Shown: piece by piece, positions 52,813 through 61,209 of the stretch
Layout of the letters: each line of letters begins with the position of its first letter
Numbering within the stretch: position 1 is the first letter of the stretch
From: Candidatus Gastranaerophilales bacterium
Lineage (GTDB): Bacteria > Cyanobacteriota > Vampirovibrionia > Gastranaerophilales > Gastranaerophilaceae
Assembly: GCA_910586855.1 (NCBI GenBank)
Contig: CAJUJH010000001.1
Span: forward strand, 62,001 to 126,000
DNA length: 64,000 nt
Direction of reading: 5' to 3'
Notes under the pieces: model-generated
The model's input: only the letters and a program-made list of their open reading frames with translations
Database searches by the model: none
What the model was told of the DNA's origin: nothing
Translations under genes and position numbers: made by a program

Positions 52813-54147
52813 ATGCCGGATATGCCTAATACACCTGTAACAGTGAATCAAAATATAAGACCGTTAAATACAAAAATAAACGAAAAAGGCAACCTTGAAA
52901 TTTCAGGATGTGATACGGTTGATTTGGTTGAAAAATACGGTACTCCCTTATATGTGATGGATGAAGTTACTCTTAGAACAATTGCAAGAGAATATAAAGA
53001 GGCATTTAAAGATTATAAAAAAGTAAATATGATGTACGCTTCAAAAGCTCTTATGACAGCGCAAATTGCCAAAATTCTTCATTCTGAAGGCTTTGGTTTT
53101 GATGTTGTATCAGGGGGTGAAATTTACACTGTAAATAAAGCGGGCGTAAATATGGAAATGACAACATTTAACGGTAACAATAAAACAACCGATGAATTAC
53201 TCCTTGCGCTTGAGCTTGGCGTTGGAAGGGTAAGCGTAGATAATTTCTTAGAATTATCATTATTAAATGAAGTTGCAAAATCTTTTGATAAGGTTCAAAA
53301 GGTGCTTTTAAGAATAACTCCGGGGATTGAATGCCACACCCATGAATACATTCAAACAGGGCATTTGGATTCAAAATTTGGTTTTGACCTTGTACAGATT
53401 GATGAAGCGATTGAATTAATCTTAAAAGAATTTACAAACCTTGAAATAACAGGGCTTCATGCACATATCGGGTCTCAAATTTTTGAAACAAAAGTTTATT
53501 ATGATGAAATTGGTGTACTGCTTCGCGAGATGAAGAGAATAAATGATAAATTTGACTTAAATCTAAATGAAATCAATATGGGCGGCGGGTTAGGCATAAC
53601 CTATATGGAATCTGATTGTCCGCCATCAGTGTATACAATAGCGGATGTGATTAAAAAATCAATTAAAGACCATTGTGAAATGTATGATATAGATGAACCT
53701 GTATTATTTATTGAACCGGGGCGCTCAATTGTAGGTACGGCAGGAGTTACGCTATATACAGTGGGTTCAAGTAAACAAGTTCCAAATGGCAGAAAATATG
53801 TTGCAGTAGATGGCGGTATGGCTGATAACCCTCGTCCTTCAATGTATGGAGCGAAATATGAAGCTGTGATTGCAAACGGTAAAAAAGAAGAAAAGATGCA
53901 AAAAGTCACAATCGCAGGAAGATTTTGTGAATCAGGCGATATTTTGATTAAAGATATTGAACTAAATTCACCGGAAGCCGGAGATGTGCTCTGTGTATTT
54001 AATACAGGTGCTTATGGGTATTCAATGTCCAGCAATTACAATAGAGTTTTGAAGCCAAAAATGATACTTGTAAATAATTCCCAATCTGATATTATAGTTA
54101 AAAGGGAAACATACGAACAATTAGTTCAAAATGATTGTTTGCTTTAA
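52813..54147 (+). CDS. lysA: Diaminopimelate decarboxylase
   Basis: 444 aa, PLP fold III. Lys78 in YASKAL binds PLP; also GFGFDVVSGGEIYT, LHAHIGSQIF, INMGGGLGI, LFIEPGRSIVG, RFCESGDIL and YGYSMSSNYN. Last step of lysine synthesis from meso-DAP. AAGGAG precedes the ATG. Stands as the first gene ahead of the diadenylate cyclase. Confidence 0.96.
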   Translation: MPDMPNTPVTVNQNIRPLNTKINEKGNLEISGCDTVDLVEKYGTPLYVMDEVTLRTIAREYKEAFKDYKKVNMMYASKALMTAQIAKILHSEGFGFDVVSGGEIYTVNKAGVNMEMTTFNGNNKTTDELLLALELGVGRVSVDNFLELSLLNEVAKSFDKVQKVLLRITPGIECHTHEYIQTGHLDSKFGFDLVQIDEAIELILKEFTNLEITGLHAHIGSQIFETKVYYDEIGVLLREMKRINDKFDLNLNEINMGGGLGITYMESDCPPSVYTIADVIKKSIKDHCEMYDIDEPVLFIEPGRSIVGTAGVTLYTVGSSKQVPNGRKYVAVDGGMADNPRPSMYGAKYEAVIANGKKEEKMQKVTIAGRFCESGDILIKDIELNSPEAGDVLCVFNTGAYGYSMSSNYNRVLKPKMILVNNSQSDIIVKRETYEQLVQNDCLL

Positions 54148-54220
54148 TGTCTTTAATGGGTTAAAGCTTTATCCCTGCAGTGTTCTGGCTAGTAAACTTA
54201 AAGAGAAAAAGGCATAAGAA

Positions 54221-55132
54221 TTGGATTTTACTTATTTATACCAAAATCTGCTCAGGCAATTTTATGAATTTTCCCGCGCATTTGGCGGAGGGCAGCTTGG
54301 TGTTAATATAACAGAAGTTGTAATTCTTGCCTTAATTCTTGTGTTTGTATACAAAAAATATATTAAAGGCACGCACTCGGAAGCTCTTGTAAGAGGCATT
54401 TTCGGGCTGCTTATAATGTGGCTTTTTTCTGAATTTTTAATCAAAATTAATCTTCAAATATTCGGAATGTTTTTAAAGACCCTTGTTTCTGTTGTTACAG
54501 TTGGGTTAATCGTTATTTTTCAGCCCGAATTAAGACGTTTTTTGGGTTATATCGGGCAAAATGATATCTTAAGCCGTATATTATCCGGTAAAAAGGCTTA
54601 TGTAAGGCGAAATGAAAATATTGATGTTGTAAAAGAACTTATTGAAACTATCAAATATATGTCCAGGCTTAAAATCGGCGGTTTGATTGTTCTGCAAAAA
54701 GGCGATAAATCCTTAAGCCACTCTGATGTCGGGGTTGAAATTAACGGAAATCTTTCTCAGGAGCTTTTATTAACAATTTTTCACCCGAAAACCCCGCTCC
54801 ATGACGGCGCTGTAGTTATCAATAATGATATAATTCAATCAGCGGGCGTACTTTTACCTTTGACTGAAGACCCAAAATTAAGCTGGAGATATGGAACAAG
54901 ACACAGGGCAGCTATCGGGGTGACTGAAATGTCTGATTGCGCTTGTATAGTAATCTCAGAAGAAACAGGTGATATCTCTATTGCAATAGACGGCAACTTA
55001 AAAAAATATGATGACCTTGGAAATTTAAAGGTTGATTTGGAGCGTATTTTAGGGCTCAAGGATGAAGAAGAAGCCCAAAAACCCTATATGTTTAAATTTG
55101 AGAATATTTTGCCCCCTAAAAAGAATAAATAA
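54221..55132 (+). CDS. dacA: Diadenylate cyclase (CdaA type)
   Basis: 303 aa. Three N-terminal membrane helices (VVILALILVFVYKKYI, LLIMWLFSEFLIKI, TLVSVVTVGLIVIFQPELRR) and the DAC domain with DGA at 195-197 and GTRHR at 225-229, the residues that bind ATP/metal. Makes cyclic di-AMP, usually tied to potassium balance and cell-wall control; the K+-dependent pyrophosphatase in this window may be relevant. Start TTG at 54221. Confidence 0.94.
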   Translation: MDFTYLYQNLLRQFYEFSRAFGGGQLGVNITEVVILALILVFVYKKYIKGTHSEALVRGIFGLLIMWLFSEFLIKINLQIFGMFLKTLVSVVTVGLIVIFQPELRRFLGYIGQNDILSRILSGKKAYVRRNENIDVVKELIETIKYMSRLKIGGLIVLQKGDKSLSHSDVGVEINGNLSQELLLTIFHPKTPLHDGAVVINNDIIQSAGVLLPLTEDPKLSWRYGTRHRAAIGVTEMSDCACIVISEETGDISIAIDGNLKKYDDLGNLKVDLERILGLKDEEEAQKPYMFKFENILPPKKNK

Positions 55133-55265
55133 ATTAAACTAAAAGGCAATGATTTTAAATTGGGGATAATTTATCATATAATTGAAGACCTGTAAAGGCT
55201 TTCAAATTAAGTGTGTAGAGTGGTTAAATGGTGCAAAAAGTGCACTAATTTTGGATGCTAGTTTT

Positions 55266-55592
55266 ATGAAAAGACGTTTTTATGAAAGTTTTTTATTTAA
55301 AGGCTGCTTTGAAAATTGCTTAAAAAACTGTTTAACAAATTGTTTTGGCGGACGTTTCAAGGACACATTTAAAGTTGTGCCCAAAGATGTTTCTGATGAA
55401 TCATTTAAGAAAGTAACAAATGAAAATATTGAATCAGCCAAAAATCATTTAAATAAATATCTAAATGACCTGAAACTTCACTTTGACCTTACAGAAGCTG
55501 ATATCCAGCAAATTTTAATAAATACTTATCGCTCAAATAAACCTCAAAACCCTTTTATTCAATGCTTGAGTATGTTAAAATATTGGAGCTAA
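55266..55592 (+). CDS. Small Cys-containing protein of unknown function
   Basis: 108 aa from the ATG at 55266; the frame is open up to a TTG at 55182 which would overlap the likely -10 box (ATATAAT near 55175). The N-terminal part has four Cys in GCFENCLKNCLTNCFGG, spacing C-x3-C-x3-C-x3-C, and the rest is helical (NHLNKYLNDLKLHFDLTEAD). Followed 23 bases on by the MBL hydrolase. The function is unknown. Confidence 0.55.
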   Translation: MKRRFYESFLFKGCFENCLKNCLTNCFGGRFKDTFKVVPKDVSDESFKKVTNENIESAKNHLNKYLNDLKLHFDLTEADIQQILINTYRSNKPQNPFIQCLSMLKYWS

Positions 55593-55615
55593 AAATTATA
55601 ATGGAAGATTGATGG

Positions 55616-56254
55616 ATGAAAATTGAAAAATTTATACCGCTTGAATTTGCAGCAAATAACTATCTTTTATATGATGAAAATATTAAAAGTGCAGTATTAA
55701 TTGACTGTGCAGGCTCAAATGAAGAAATCTTTAAATTTATTGAAAAAAATAATCTTATCCTTGAATATATTTTGATTACCCATGCACATTTTGACCATTG
55801 TCTGGGTTTAAAACAATTTAGAGAAAAATTTCCCGATGTTAAAATTTTAATGGCAAAAGCTGATGAAGAGCTTTATAAAAATCTTGCCTATCAATGCGAT
55901 TTGTTTGGTCAAAGACGGGTGGACCCTGTTGGAATTGATGAATTTATTGATGATACAAAGAAAATTAAATTTTTAGATAATGAAATCAAAGTCATTTCAA
56001 CACCCGGGCACTCAAGAGGCTCTGTGTGCTATTTGATTGATGATAATTTATTTTCAGGAGATACTTTATTTTTTGAAGAAATCGGGCGGTGTGATTTACC
56101 TACAGGCTCTTTTAAAGAAATTGAACAAAGTATCAAAGAAAAATTATTTAAACTTGATGATAAAATTAAAGTTTTTCCAGGGCATGGCGATAATACAAAT
56201 ATAGGGCATGAAAAAATCAATAATGCATATTTTGGTAAAAATGCGATTTTCTAA
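55616..56254 (+). CDS. Metallo-beta-lactamase fold hydrolase (glyoxalase II-like)
   Basis: 212 aa. Metal ligands HAHFDH at 56-61, TPGHSRGSVCYLID, FSGDTLFFEEIGRCDLPTGS and FPGHGDNTNIGHEK. Size and motifs match the short hydroxyacylglutathione-hydrolase-like group; the real substrate is unknown. Likely co-transcribed with the flanking small gene and cytidine deaminase. Confidence 0.9.
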   Translation: MKIEKFIPLEFAANNYLLYDENIKSAVLIDCAGSNEEIFKFIEKNNLILEYILITHAHFDHCLGLKQFREKFPDVKILMAKADEELYKNLAYQCDLFGQRRVDPVGIDEFIDDTKKIKFLDNEIKVISTPGHSRGSVCYLIDDNLFSGDTLFFEEIGRCDLPTGSFKEIEQSIKEKLFKLDDKIKVFPGHGDNTNIGHEKINNAYFGKNAIF

Positions 56255-56316
56255 TCATCCAAATATCTTCAATGAGTATACTGTCTATCATCACAAGGAA
56301 TAAGGAAAAAGTTTAT

Positions 56317-56736
56317 ATGAATGAAAATGAAATACAATTTACTGAACTTTTAGAAAAGGCAAAAGAAGCGAGCAAAACAAGCTATTCTCCTTATTCAAAG
56401 TTTGCTGTTGGTGCAGCTTGCCTTTTTGAAAGCGGAAAAATTTATTTAGGTTCAAATATTGAAAATGTAAGCTATGGGATAGGCTTATGTGCTGAAAGAA
56501 ATGCGCTTTCAACAGCACTTGCTGCGGGTGAAAAAAGCCAGCTTACAACAATTGCTGTGTACAGCCCTAATCAAAAACACTGTCTTCCTTGCGGAGCCTG
56601 CCTTCAATGGCTCAGCGAATTTAGCACGATGTGCGGCAATAATTATGATATTACAGTAATTTTAGAAGGTGACAATACAGATTATACAGCTTACAAATTA
56701 AGCGAACTTTTGCCTTATGGTTTTAAATTTCAATAG
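56317..56736 (+). CDS. cdd: Cytidine deaminase
   Basis: 139 aa from the ATG at 56317 (AAGGAA upstream). Zinc site CAERNALSTALAAG and PCGACLQWLSEF, plus YSPYSKFAVGAACL and GSNIENVSYGIGLCAE. Pyrimidine salvage. An in-frame ATG 45 bases earlier lacks a ribosome-binding site. Confidence 0.95.
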   Translation: MNENEIQFTELLEKAKEASKTSYSPYSKFAVGAACLFESGKIYLGSNIENVSYGIGLCAERNALSTALAAGEKSQLTTIAVYSPNQKHCLPCGACLQWLSEFSTMCGNNYDITVILEGDNTDYTAYKLSELLPYGFKFQ

Positions 56737-56779
56737 TTTCACCCTTGAACTTAAATCACCCGTTTTGAAAGACTTTTAA

Positions 56780-57013
56780 TTAATCGTTCAAAATTTGCTG
56801 CATTTCTATATCAGGCTTGCCTAAAACTCTTACAAGCTCCAACACGGAAGCTTTCATTTGGCATTTTTGAGATGATTTGCCAAAAAAATCTGTATAAAAA
56901 CATCCTTCACAGTTGCATCCTCTTTTGTAGCATTCCATTGCTGTTGTTGTCCATCTTCTAACTGCAACTGCACGACCCATATCCCTACTTTTGAGCACTT
57001 GTTTTTTCTCCAT
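56780..57013 (-). CDS. Small Cys-rich protein, probable metal or Fe-S binder
   Basis: 77 aa. GRAVAVRRWTTTAMECYKRG is followed by CNCEGCFY and later KCQMKASVLELVRVLGKP. Cys spacing C-x4-C-x-C-x2-C plus a distant C could hold zinc or a cluster. The dense, well-ordered motif suggests a conserved family, but I do not know its function. A TTGTAT-N16-TATAAT promoter can be placed around 57093-57120, and the leader contains a long hairpin (57041-57066 region). No ribosome-binding site is seen at the ATG. Confidence 0.7.
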   Translation of the reverse strand: MEKKQVLKSRDMGRAVAVRRWTTTAMECYKRGCNCEGCFYTDFFGKSSQKCQMKASVLELVRVLGKPDIEMQQILND

Positions 57014-57433
57014 TTTAATAAAGCACTACCCGAACATATGAAGCCTTTCAATTATTGAAAAGGCTTGTCCTAACTGAATTTAATACTATTATAACCCTTA
57101 AGAGCTATGATACAAGTGTATTTTAGCCAATTATTAACATCATGTAACAAACTCTAGAGAGCTTACTTGGCTTGTATATTAAGGAATTGAGTACCCCAAG
57201 ATAATCCTTGCACATGGGTTTCCATGATTTAATACATGCAAAACCCATGGGCGGTACATGTTTTCATGGTTTCGATTTTTTCGATTTTTAGTTAAGAAAT
57301 GTAAATTTATGTTTTTTCCATGCCTTTTTCGGGCATGCCCAGCATGAGAAAATATAAATTTTAATTATTTTACTAGCAAAAAAAATTCTTGATGAGGTTT
57401 ATAATAAAGTGTTGTGTAATTAATGGGAAAATT
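57014..57433. other. 420-base gene-free control region rich in palindromes
   Basis: Between the Cys-rich gene (minus) and the GH77-like gene (plus). Contains an imperfect hairpin AAGCCTTTcaat/ATTGaAAAGGCTT near 57042-57068, about ten CATG words between 57145 and 57345, a long hairpin at 57213-57249, tandem TTCGATTTTT at about 57270-57289, and the palindrome GGGCATGCCC at 57331-57340. A TATAAT box near 57401 may serve the plus-strand gene. No ORF of convincing quality is present. Confidence 0.7.
57213..57249. repeat. Nested CATG hairpin
   Basis: CATGGGTTT (57213-57221) pairs with AAACCCATG (57241-57249), and inside it CATG pairs with CATG around ATTTAATA: a near-perfect 37-base dyad separated by 2+2 unpaired bases. 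Could be a protein-binding site or RNA structure upstream of the GH77-like gene. Confidence 0.7.
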
Positions 57434-59482
57434 ATGAGAGTTAGTAATGTTTCATGCGGCATTAACCGGTCTTTAAACTTCGGTTATGCATTGTCTTCAA
57501 AACAAGAGAAGAAATTTAAAGAGTTTCAGGAAGAGGATAAAAGAACACAAGGATACGCAGGCGGTGTGAATCTTGTGAAGTATTATATTCCGTCATTGCC
57601 TTCAAATGAAAATGAAGACACCGGTATTGGGAAAGTAAATTCTAAAGAAGCTCAAAGAGCATATGAAATAGCAAATGTTTATTATAATGCAAATGCGATA
57701 AAAGTTATGCCATTAGGGCAATTAACTGATAAGCCTGCATATAATGGCAATATGCAATGCGACCGTTATGCCGGGGCATACAACAGGTCAGCCTTTGCGC
57801 TTGGTGAAGATATGATAAACCTGTTTGATTTGGCATCTGATAAATGGGGCAATATTCTTCCAAAAAAAGAAGCAGATAATTTTGCTCATAAACATAAAAG
57901 TTTTATGAATAGTATAAAACCATTATTGAAATCTCTTGTTGGCGACTTTATTGATTTTGATACCACATTAAACTGGAAAAACCAGCAGGATTACCCTGTA
58001 AATGAGCCTTTAAAAATCGCTTTTGAAAATTTTAAGAATCCAAAATATAAAGGTGAAAAGCTTGATACTTTAAGAAGAGAATTTGAAGAATTTAAACACC
58101 AAAAACATCCTGTTGATTATGACGAAATTTATACAAGACTTGCTTTGTTTCCTTATATAAAGGATGGCAATGCGGAAGTACCCTTATTTAAAGGTTTTGA
58201 TTCTGACCCTGCAATCAGGGCAAAAAATATGCCTGAATATAATAAGCGTAAAGAACAATACAAGGATGAGATTGAGTTTTACAAATTTAAGCAATTTATT
58301 GCCCGCAAGACACTTGAAGAAGGTAAAGCAATTGTGAATAGCCAGGGAATGGATTTTACAGGGGATTGTATTATTGGTTTTTCCTGGGTCGAACAGCAAG
58401 TGTTTCCAGATGCTTTTCTTGATAAAAGTATAGGCATAGGCTGGGGACTTCCTGCTTTAAATATTTTTGATTTAAGAGATAAGGATGATAGTCCTGCCCA
58501 TAAAATGTTAAAGGCGAAAGTTACACATTATCTAACTCAATATGACAGAATAAGATTTGATGTAGGCTGGCAATATATGAATCCTAAACTGGTATCTGAA
58601 TCACAGCATTGGGAAGAACATTTTGATTTTGGCAATAAAATAACAGACTTTATTGAGCAAACTGCAAGAGAGGTTAAAGGAGATGATTTTGACCAAAAGA
58701 AATTGATGTATGAGTGCGATGCAAATTACAAAGATTTTCCAATACAGGATGAATCTGGAAAACAAAAAATAAAGAAAATGAAAGGTCTTGCAATATTATC
58801 AACTGCTGAAGAAAAGAATGATGATAAAAATATAGGCTGGGGAAATGCTGCATTTATAAGAGAAAATCTTAAACTTGGAAATGACAATGTTATTTTGGGT
58901 ACCAATAATCATGATACTCCCAGCGTGTTAAGTTGTGCTAAAGATAAAGAAATTTCGAAAGAGCATTCCGGCGCCTTGATGCGTGTATTCAGATTAAGAG
59001 ATGAAGACGGCGTAAGAGACGGCTGGAAACTTGTAAAAGATGATAATAATATGTCTGAACATATTAAAAAATGTACAAGAGCGCGTTTTGCAGAAACTTC
59101 AACTTTTAAGAATAAATTTATTCAATTCTATGATTTGCTTGGAAGAGAAGAAGCAACCGATTATCATACCGGGGGTAAACGTACAGACCCAAATCATAAA
59201 ATTGACTATAAAAACAGGCTTGAACGTAATTATGAAGAAAACTTCCATAGAGCATTGCAGGATGGTGTAGGATATAATGCAGCAGACGTTATTAAATTCC
59301 GTATGGAACATGACGGCGGCAAGGAAAGAAATCCTGAATTATATGAAAAAGCGGCAAAATATGCAGCTTATCTTCAAAAGAAAGGCGAAATTTATACAAG
59401 AGACCAGGCTGATAATTCTAAATTAGCAGATTTAGATATTGAAAAAATGTCTCTTGAAGAAATTCAAAATTTACAAGTTTAA
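57434..59482 (+). CDS. GH77-like (4-alpha-glucanotransferase fold) protein with N-terminal tag
   Basis: 682 aa from the ATG at 57434 (upstream in-frame ATGs from 57389 lack typical content). The N-terminus MRVSNVSCGINRSLNFGYAL carries the NR-x-L-x-FG tag. The body resembles family GH77 amylomaltases: GDCIIGFSWVEQQVFPDAFL, GIGWGLPALNIFDLR, YDRIRFDVGWQYMNP, LMYECDANY and LGTNNHDTPSVL. A plausible catalytic set is Asp376, Glu427 and Asp494, similar in spacing to amylomaltase. The His after the nucleophile Asp is Val, so it is a divergent member; glycogen or maltodextrin remodelling is inferred. Confidence 0.7.
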   Translation: MRVSNVSCGINRSLNFGYALSSKQEKKFKEFQEEDKRTQGYAGGVNLVKYYIPSLPSNENEDTGIGKVNSKEAQRAYEIANVYYNANAIKVMPLGQLTDKPAYNGNMQCDRYAGAYNRSAFALGEDMINLFDLASDKWGNILPKKEADNFAHKHKSFMNSIKPLLKSLVGDFIDFDTTLNWKNQQDYPVNEPLKIAFENFKNPKYKGEKLDTLRREFEEFKHQKHPVDYDEIYTRLALFPYIKDGNAEVPLFKGFDSDPAIRAKNMPEYNKRKEQYKDEIEFYKFKQFIARKTLEEGKAIVNSQGMDFTGDCIIGFSWVEQQVFPDAFLDKSIGIGWGLPALNIFDLRDKDDSPAHKMLKAKVTHYLTQYDRIRFDVGWQYMNPKLVSESQHWEEHFDFGNKITDFIEQTAREVKGDDFDQKKLMYECDANYKDFPIQDESGKQKIKKMKGLAILSTAEEKNDDKNIGWGNAAFIRENLKLGNDNVILGTNNHDTPSVLSCAKDKEISKEHSGALMRVFRLRDEDGVRDGWKLVKDDNNMSEHIKKCTRARFAETSTFKNKFIQFYDLLGREEATDYHTGGKRTDPNHKIDYKNRLERNYEENFHRALQDGVGYNAADVIKFRMEHDGGKERNPELYEKAAKYAAYLQKKGEIYTRDQADNSKLADLDIEKMSLEEIQNLQV

Positions 59483-59515
59483 TAATATGCACTATAAAAA
59501 ATTATTTTTGACAAT

Positions 59516-59546
59516 AAAAAGCACTCTGATTTTACAGAGTGCTTTA
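59516..59546. terminator. Bidirectional terminator
   Basis: AAAGCACTCTG pairs with CAGAGTGCTTT around ATTTTA, flanked by A and T runs; ends the GH77-like gene and serves the convergent ribbon-helix-helix gene. Confidence 0.88.
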
Positions 59547-59594
59547 AATATCAAAACTTTTCTCCTCTTTTAAACTCCTTAAAATGCTTTTATT

Positions 59595-59783
59595 TTAATC
59601 AAGCAGGGCTTCCAGAATACTTGCGTTCTTTTGGGCAAATGTATTTTCACGGATTTTTGTTCTGTGAATATAAGTTCTCAATGCCTCACGGATTAATTCA
59701 GAACGTGAGCGGTTTTCTGTATCTGCAACCTGGTCAATCTCATCTAAAAATTTTTCGGGCATTGAAATAAGTACTCTTGCCAT
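59595..59783 (-). CDS. Ribbon-helix-helix (CopG/ParD-like) regulator
   Basis: 62 aa: beta strand ARVLISMPEKFLDEIDQVA, then NRSRSELIREALRTYIHR, the classical RHH_1 domain. A GGAGG site precedes the ATG. No RelE/ParE toxin gene is adjacent, so it is more likely a plain regulator than an antitoxin, though orphan antitoxin remains possible. Confidence 0.88.
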   Translation of the reverse strand: MARVLISMPEKFLDEIDQVADTENRSRSELIREALRTYIHRTKIRENTFAQKNASILEALLD

Positions 59784-59961
59784 TGGTTAATTCCTCCGTT
59801 ATATTCTCTAATTTTTAATTATTTTAGGCTTCGTACTTATATAAAGTTTTTTTGTATTAAAAAATTGACTATTTTGTATATATTTTTTATATTCCTGTAA
59901 TATTTCTTAATATAACTATTTTATAGACAGTGAAATTCAATATCAAATTGGTATTTGCAAA

Positions 59962-60360
59962 CTATATTTCTACGTCCTCTTTATAGTCTTCATATTCTAA
60001 AAGACCAAGAGAATCTTCTTGATATGTGCTGCTTTCAATTTTTATAAGCCATCCTTTTTCCCAAACATCTTCATTAATAAGTTCGGGAGAATTTATAAGT
60101 TCTTCATTTATTTCTATAACCTTACCGCCAATCGGCATATAAATTTCTTCTGCAGCCTTAACAGATTCAATTGTTGCAAACACTTCATTTTTTACAAATT
60201 CTGAGCCGACTTCCGGTAATTCTACAAAAACAATGTCGCCCAATTGCTCTATAGCATAATCTGTTAGTCCGATTATGATATTATTACCGTCTTCAAGCGC
60301 CCATTCATGGGTTTTAGAGCATAAGATTCCTTCAGGTGCATTAGATTGAGATGTGCTCAT
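59962..60360 (-). CDS. gcvH: Glycine cleavage system H protein
   Basis: 132-aa lipoyl-domain protein: THEWALEDGNNIIIGLTDYA, LGDIVFVELPEVGSEF, and ATIESVKAAEEIYMP with Lys68 as lipoylation site. Shuttles the aminomethyl group in glycine cleavage. gcvT and gcvP are not nearby; stand-alone H proteins can also serve lipoate relay. AAAGGAAAG precedes the ATG. Confidence 0.94.
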   Translation of the reverse strand: MSTSQSNAPEGILCSKTHEWALEDGNNIIIGLTDYAIEQLGDIVFVELPEVGSEFVKNEVFATIESVKAAEEIYMPIGGKVIEINEELINSPELINEDVWEKGWLIKIESSTYQEDSLGLLEYEDYKEDVEI

Positions 60361-60589
60361 ATTTAATTTCTTTCCTTTTGTTTCTTTTCATAAATGGTTA
60401 TTAAAAAATTATGGCATTATACATACAACTTATTTATCATAACTTGTATATTTCTGCCAATAGTTTTTTAAAGAAGTGTTAAGGGATGTATTGTCATATA
60501 ATTATTTTTTTCATACCACTTGTAAAAAAAATGCTTTTAATTTATAATAATTACCCCCAGTATAAAAACTAGAAGAGGTTGTTAGAGAA

Positions 60590-61060
60590 ATGAGAATATT
60601 AGGTATTTCCCCAAATTTTAACCAAAACAGGAATGTTAATTTTGGATGGTTTCGTGACGATAATGCAAGAAGGATTGTAAAAGAAGCTTTAACAACAAAA
60701 GCTCCGGATTATTTTCAGTTTTGCAGCGATACTTGCTTTGAAAGAGTTGAAAGCTGTGATTATTTTGAAGCATATACAAGTGATGATGGCACTGTAAAAG
60801 GTAAATTTGATGATGAATTTGAAAGAAATGCTAATAAAAAAATAACCCGTCGTATAGAAAACCTAAAAAGACGAGGAGTATTAGAAGATTTAAGCCAATT
60901 TGACAATGCAGAAGAAGTCTCTTCAGAATTAGAGGATATGGATAATATTCTTAAAGGTGTTGACCTTGCTGCAAAGCTTGCCGAAAGACAATCATCAAGC
61001 AGCAGTGAACCTGCTGAAAACTATGCAAGTATGCGTGCTGAAGAAGAAGCATACAGATAA
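60590..61060 (+). CDS. Small tagged protein, unknown
   Basis: 156 aa. MRILGISPNFNQNRNVNFGW holds the NR-x-V-x-FG tag at about 13-19. The rest is acidic and helical (NKKITRRIENLKRRGVLEDL, EEVSSELEDMDNILKGVDLA) and ends in a Ser-rich, Glu-rich tail. Two Cys in FCSDTCFERVESC. No membrane segment. Followed by another tagged gene in the same direction. Confidence 0.7.
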   Translation: MRILGISPNFNQNRNVNFGWFRDDNARRIVKEALTTKAPDYFQFCSDTCFERVESCDYFEAYTSDDGTVKGKFDDEFERNANKKITRRIENLKRRGVLEDLSQFDNAEEVSSELEDMDNILKGVDLAAKLAERQSSSSSEPAENYASMRAEEEAYR

Positions 61061-61112
61061 TTTGAGTTAAATTGAACATTCATATATAATAATACTTAAT
61101 ATTTAAAAAATT

Positions 61113-61146
61113 TCTGTAACATTTTATAAAAGTTACAATTTTTTAA
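61113..61146 (+). terminator. Weak terminator behind the 156-aa gene
   Basis: TGTAAC (61115-61120) and GTTACA (61132-61137) frame an A/T-rich inner palindrome, followed by a run of six T. Confidence 0.5.
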
Positions 61147-61209
61147 GCAATTTTTTATATTTATTTACTTTATATAATTAGGTCAGGAAGTAATATAAAG
61201 TAAAGTTAG

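Noticed and set aside
55195..55265. D-arm-like stretch (GAGTGGTTAAATGG) suggesting a tRNA-Leu/Ser fragment
   Set aside because: No anticodon or T-arm follows and no acceptor stem closes; chance similarity.
59595..59783. Toxin-antitoxin pair based on the ribbon-helix-helix protein
   Set aside because: No ParE/RelE or other toxin ORF flanks it; the 178 bases upstream hold no coding frame of quality.
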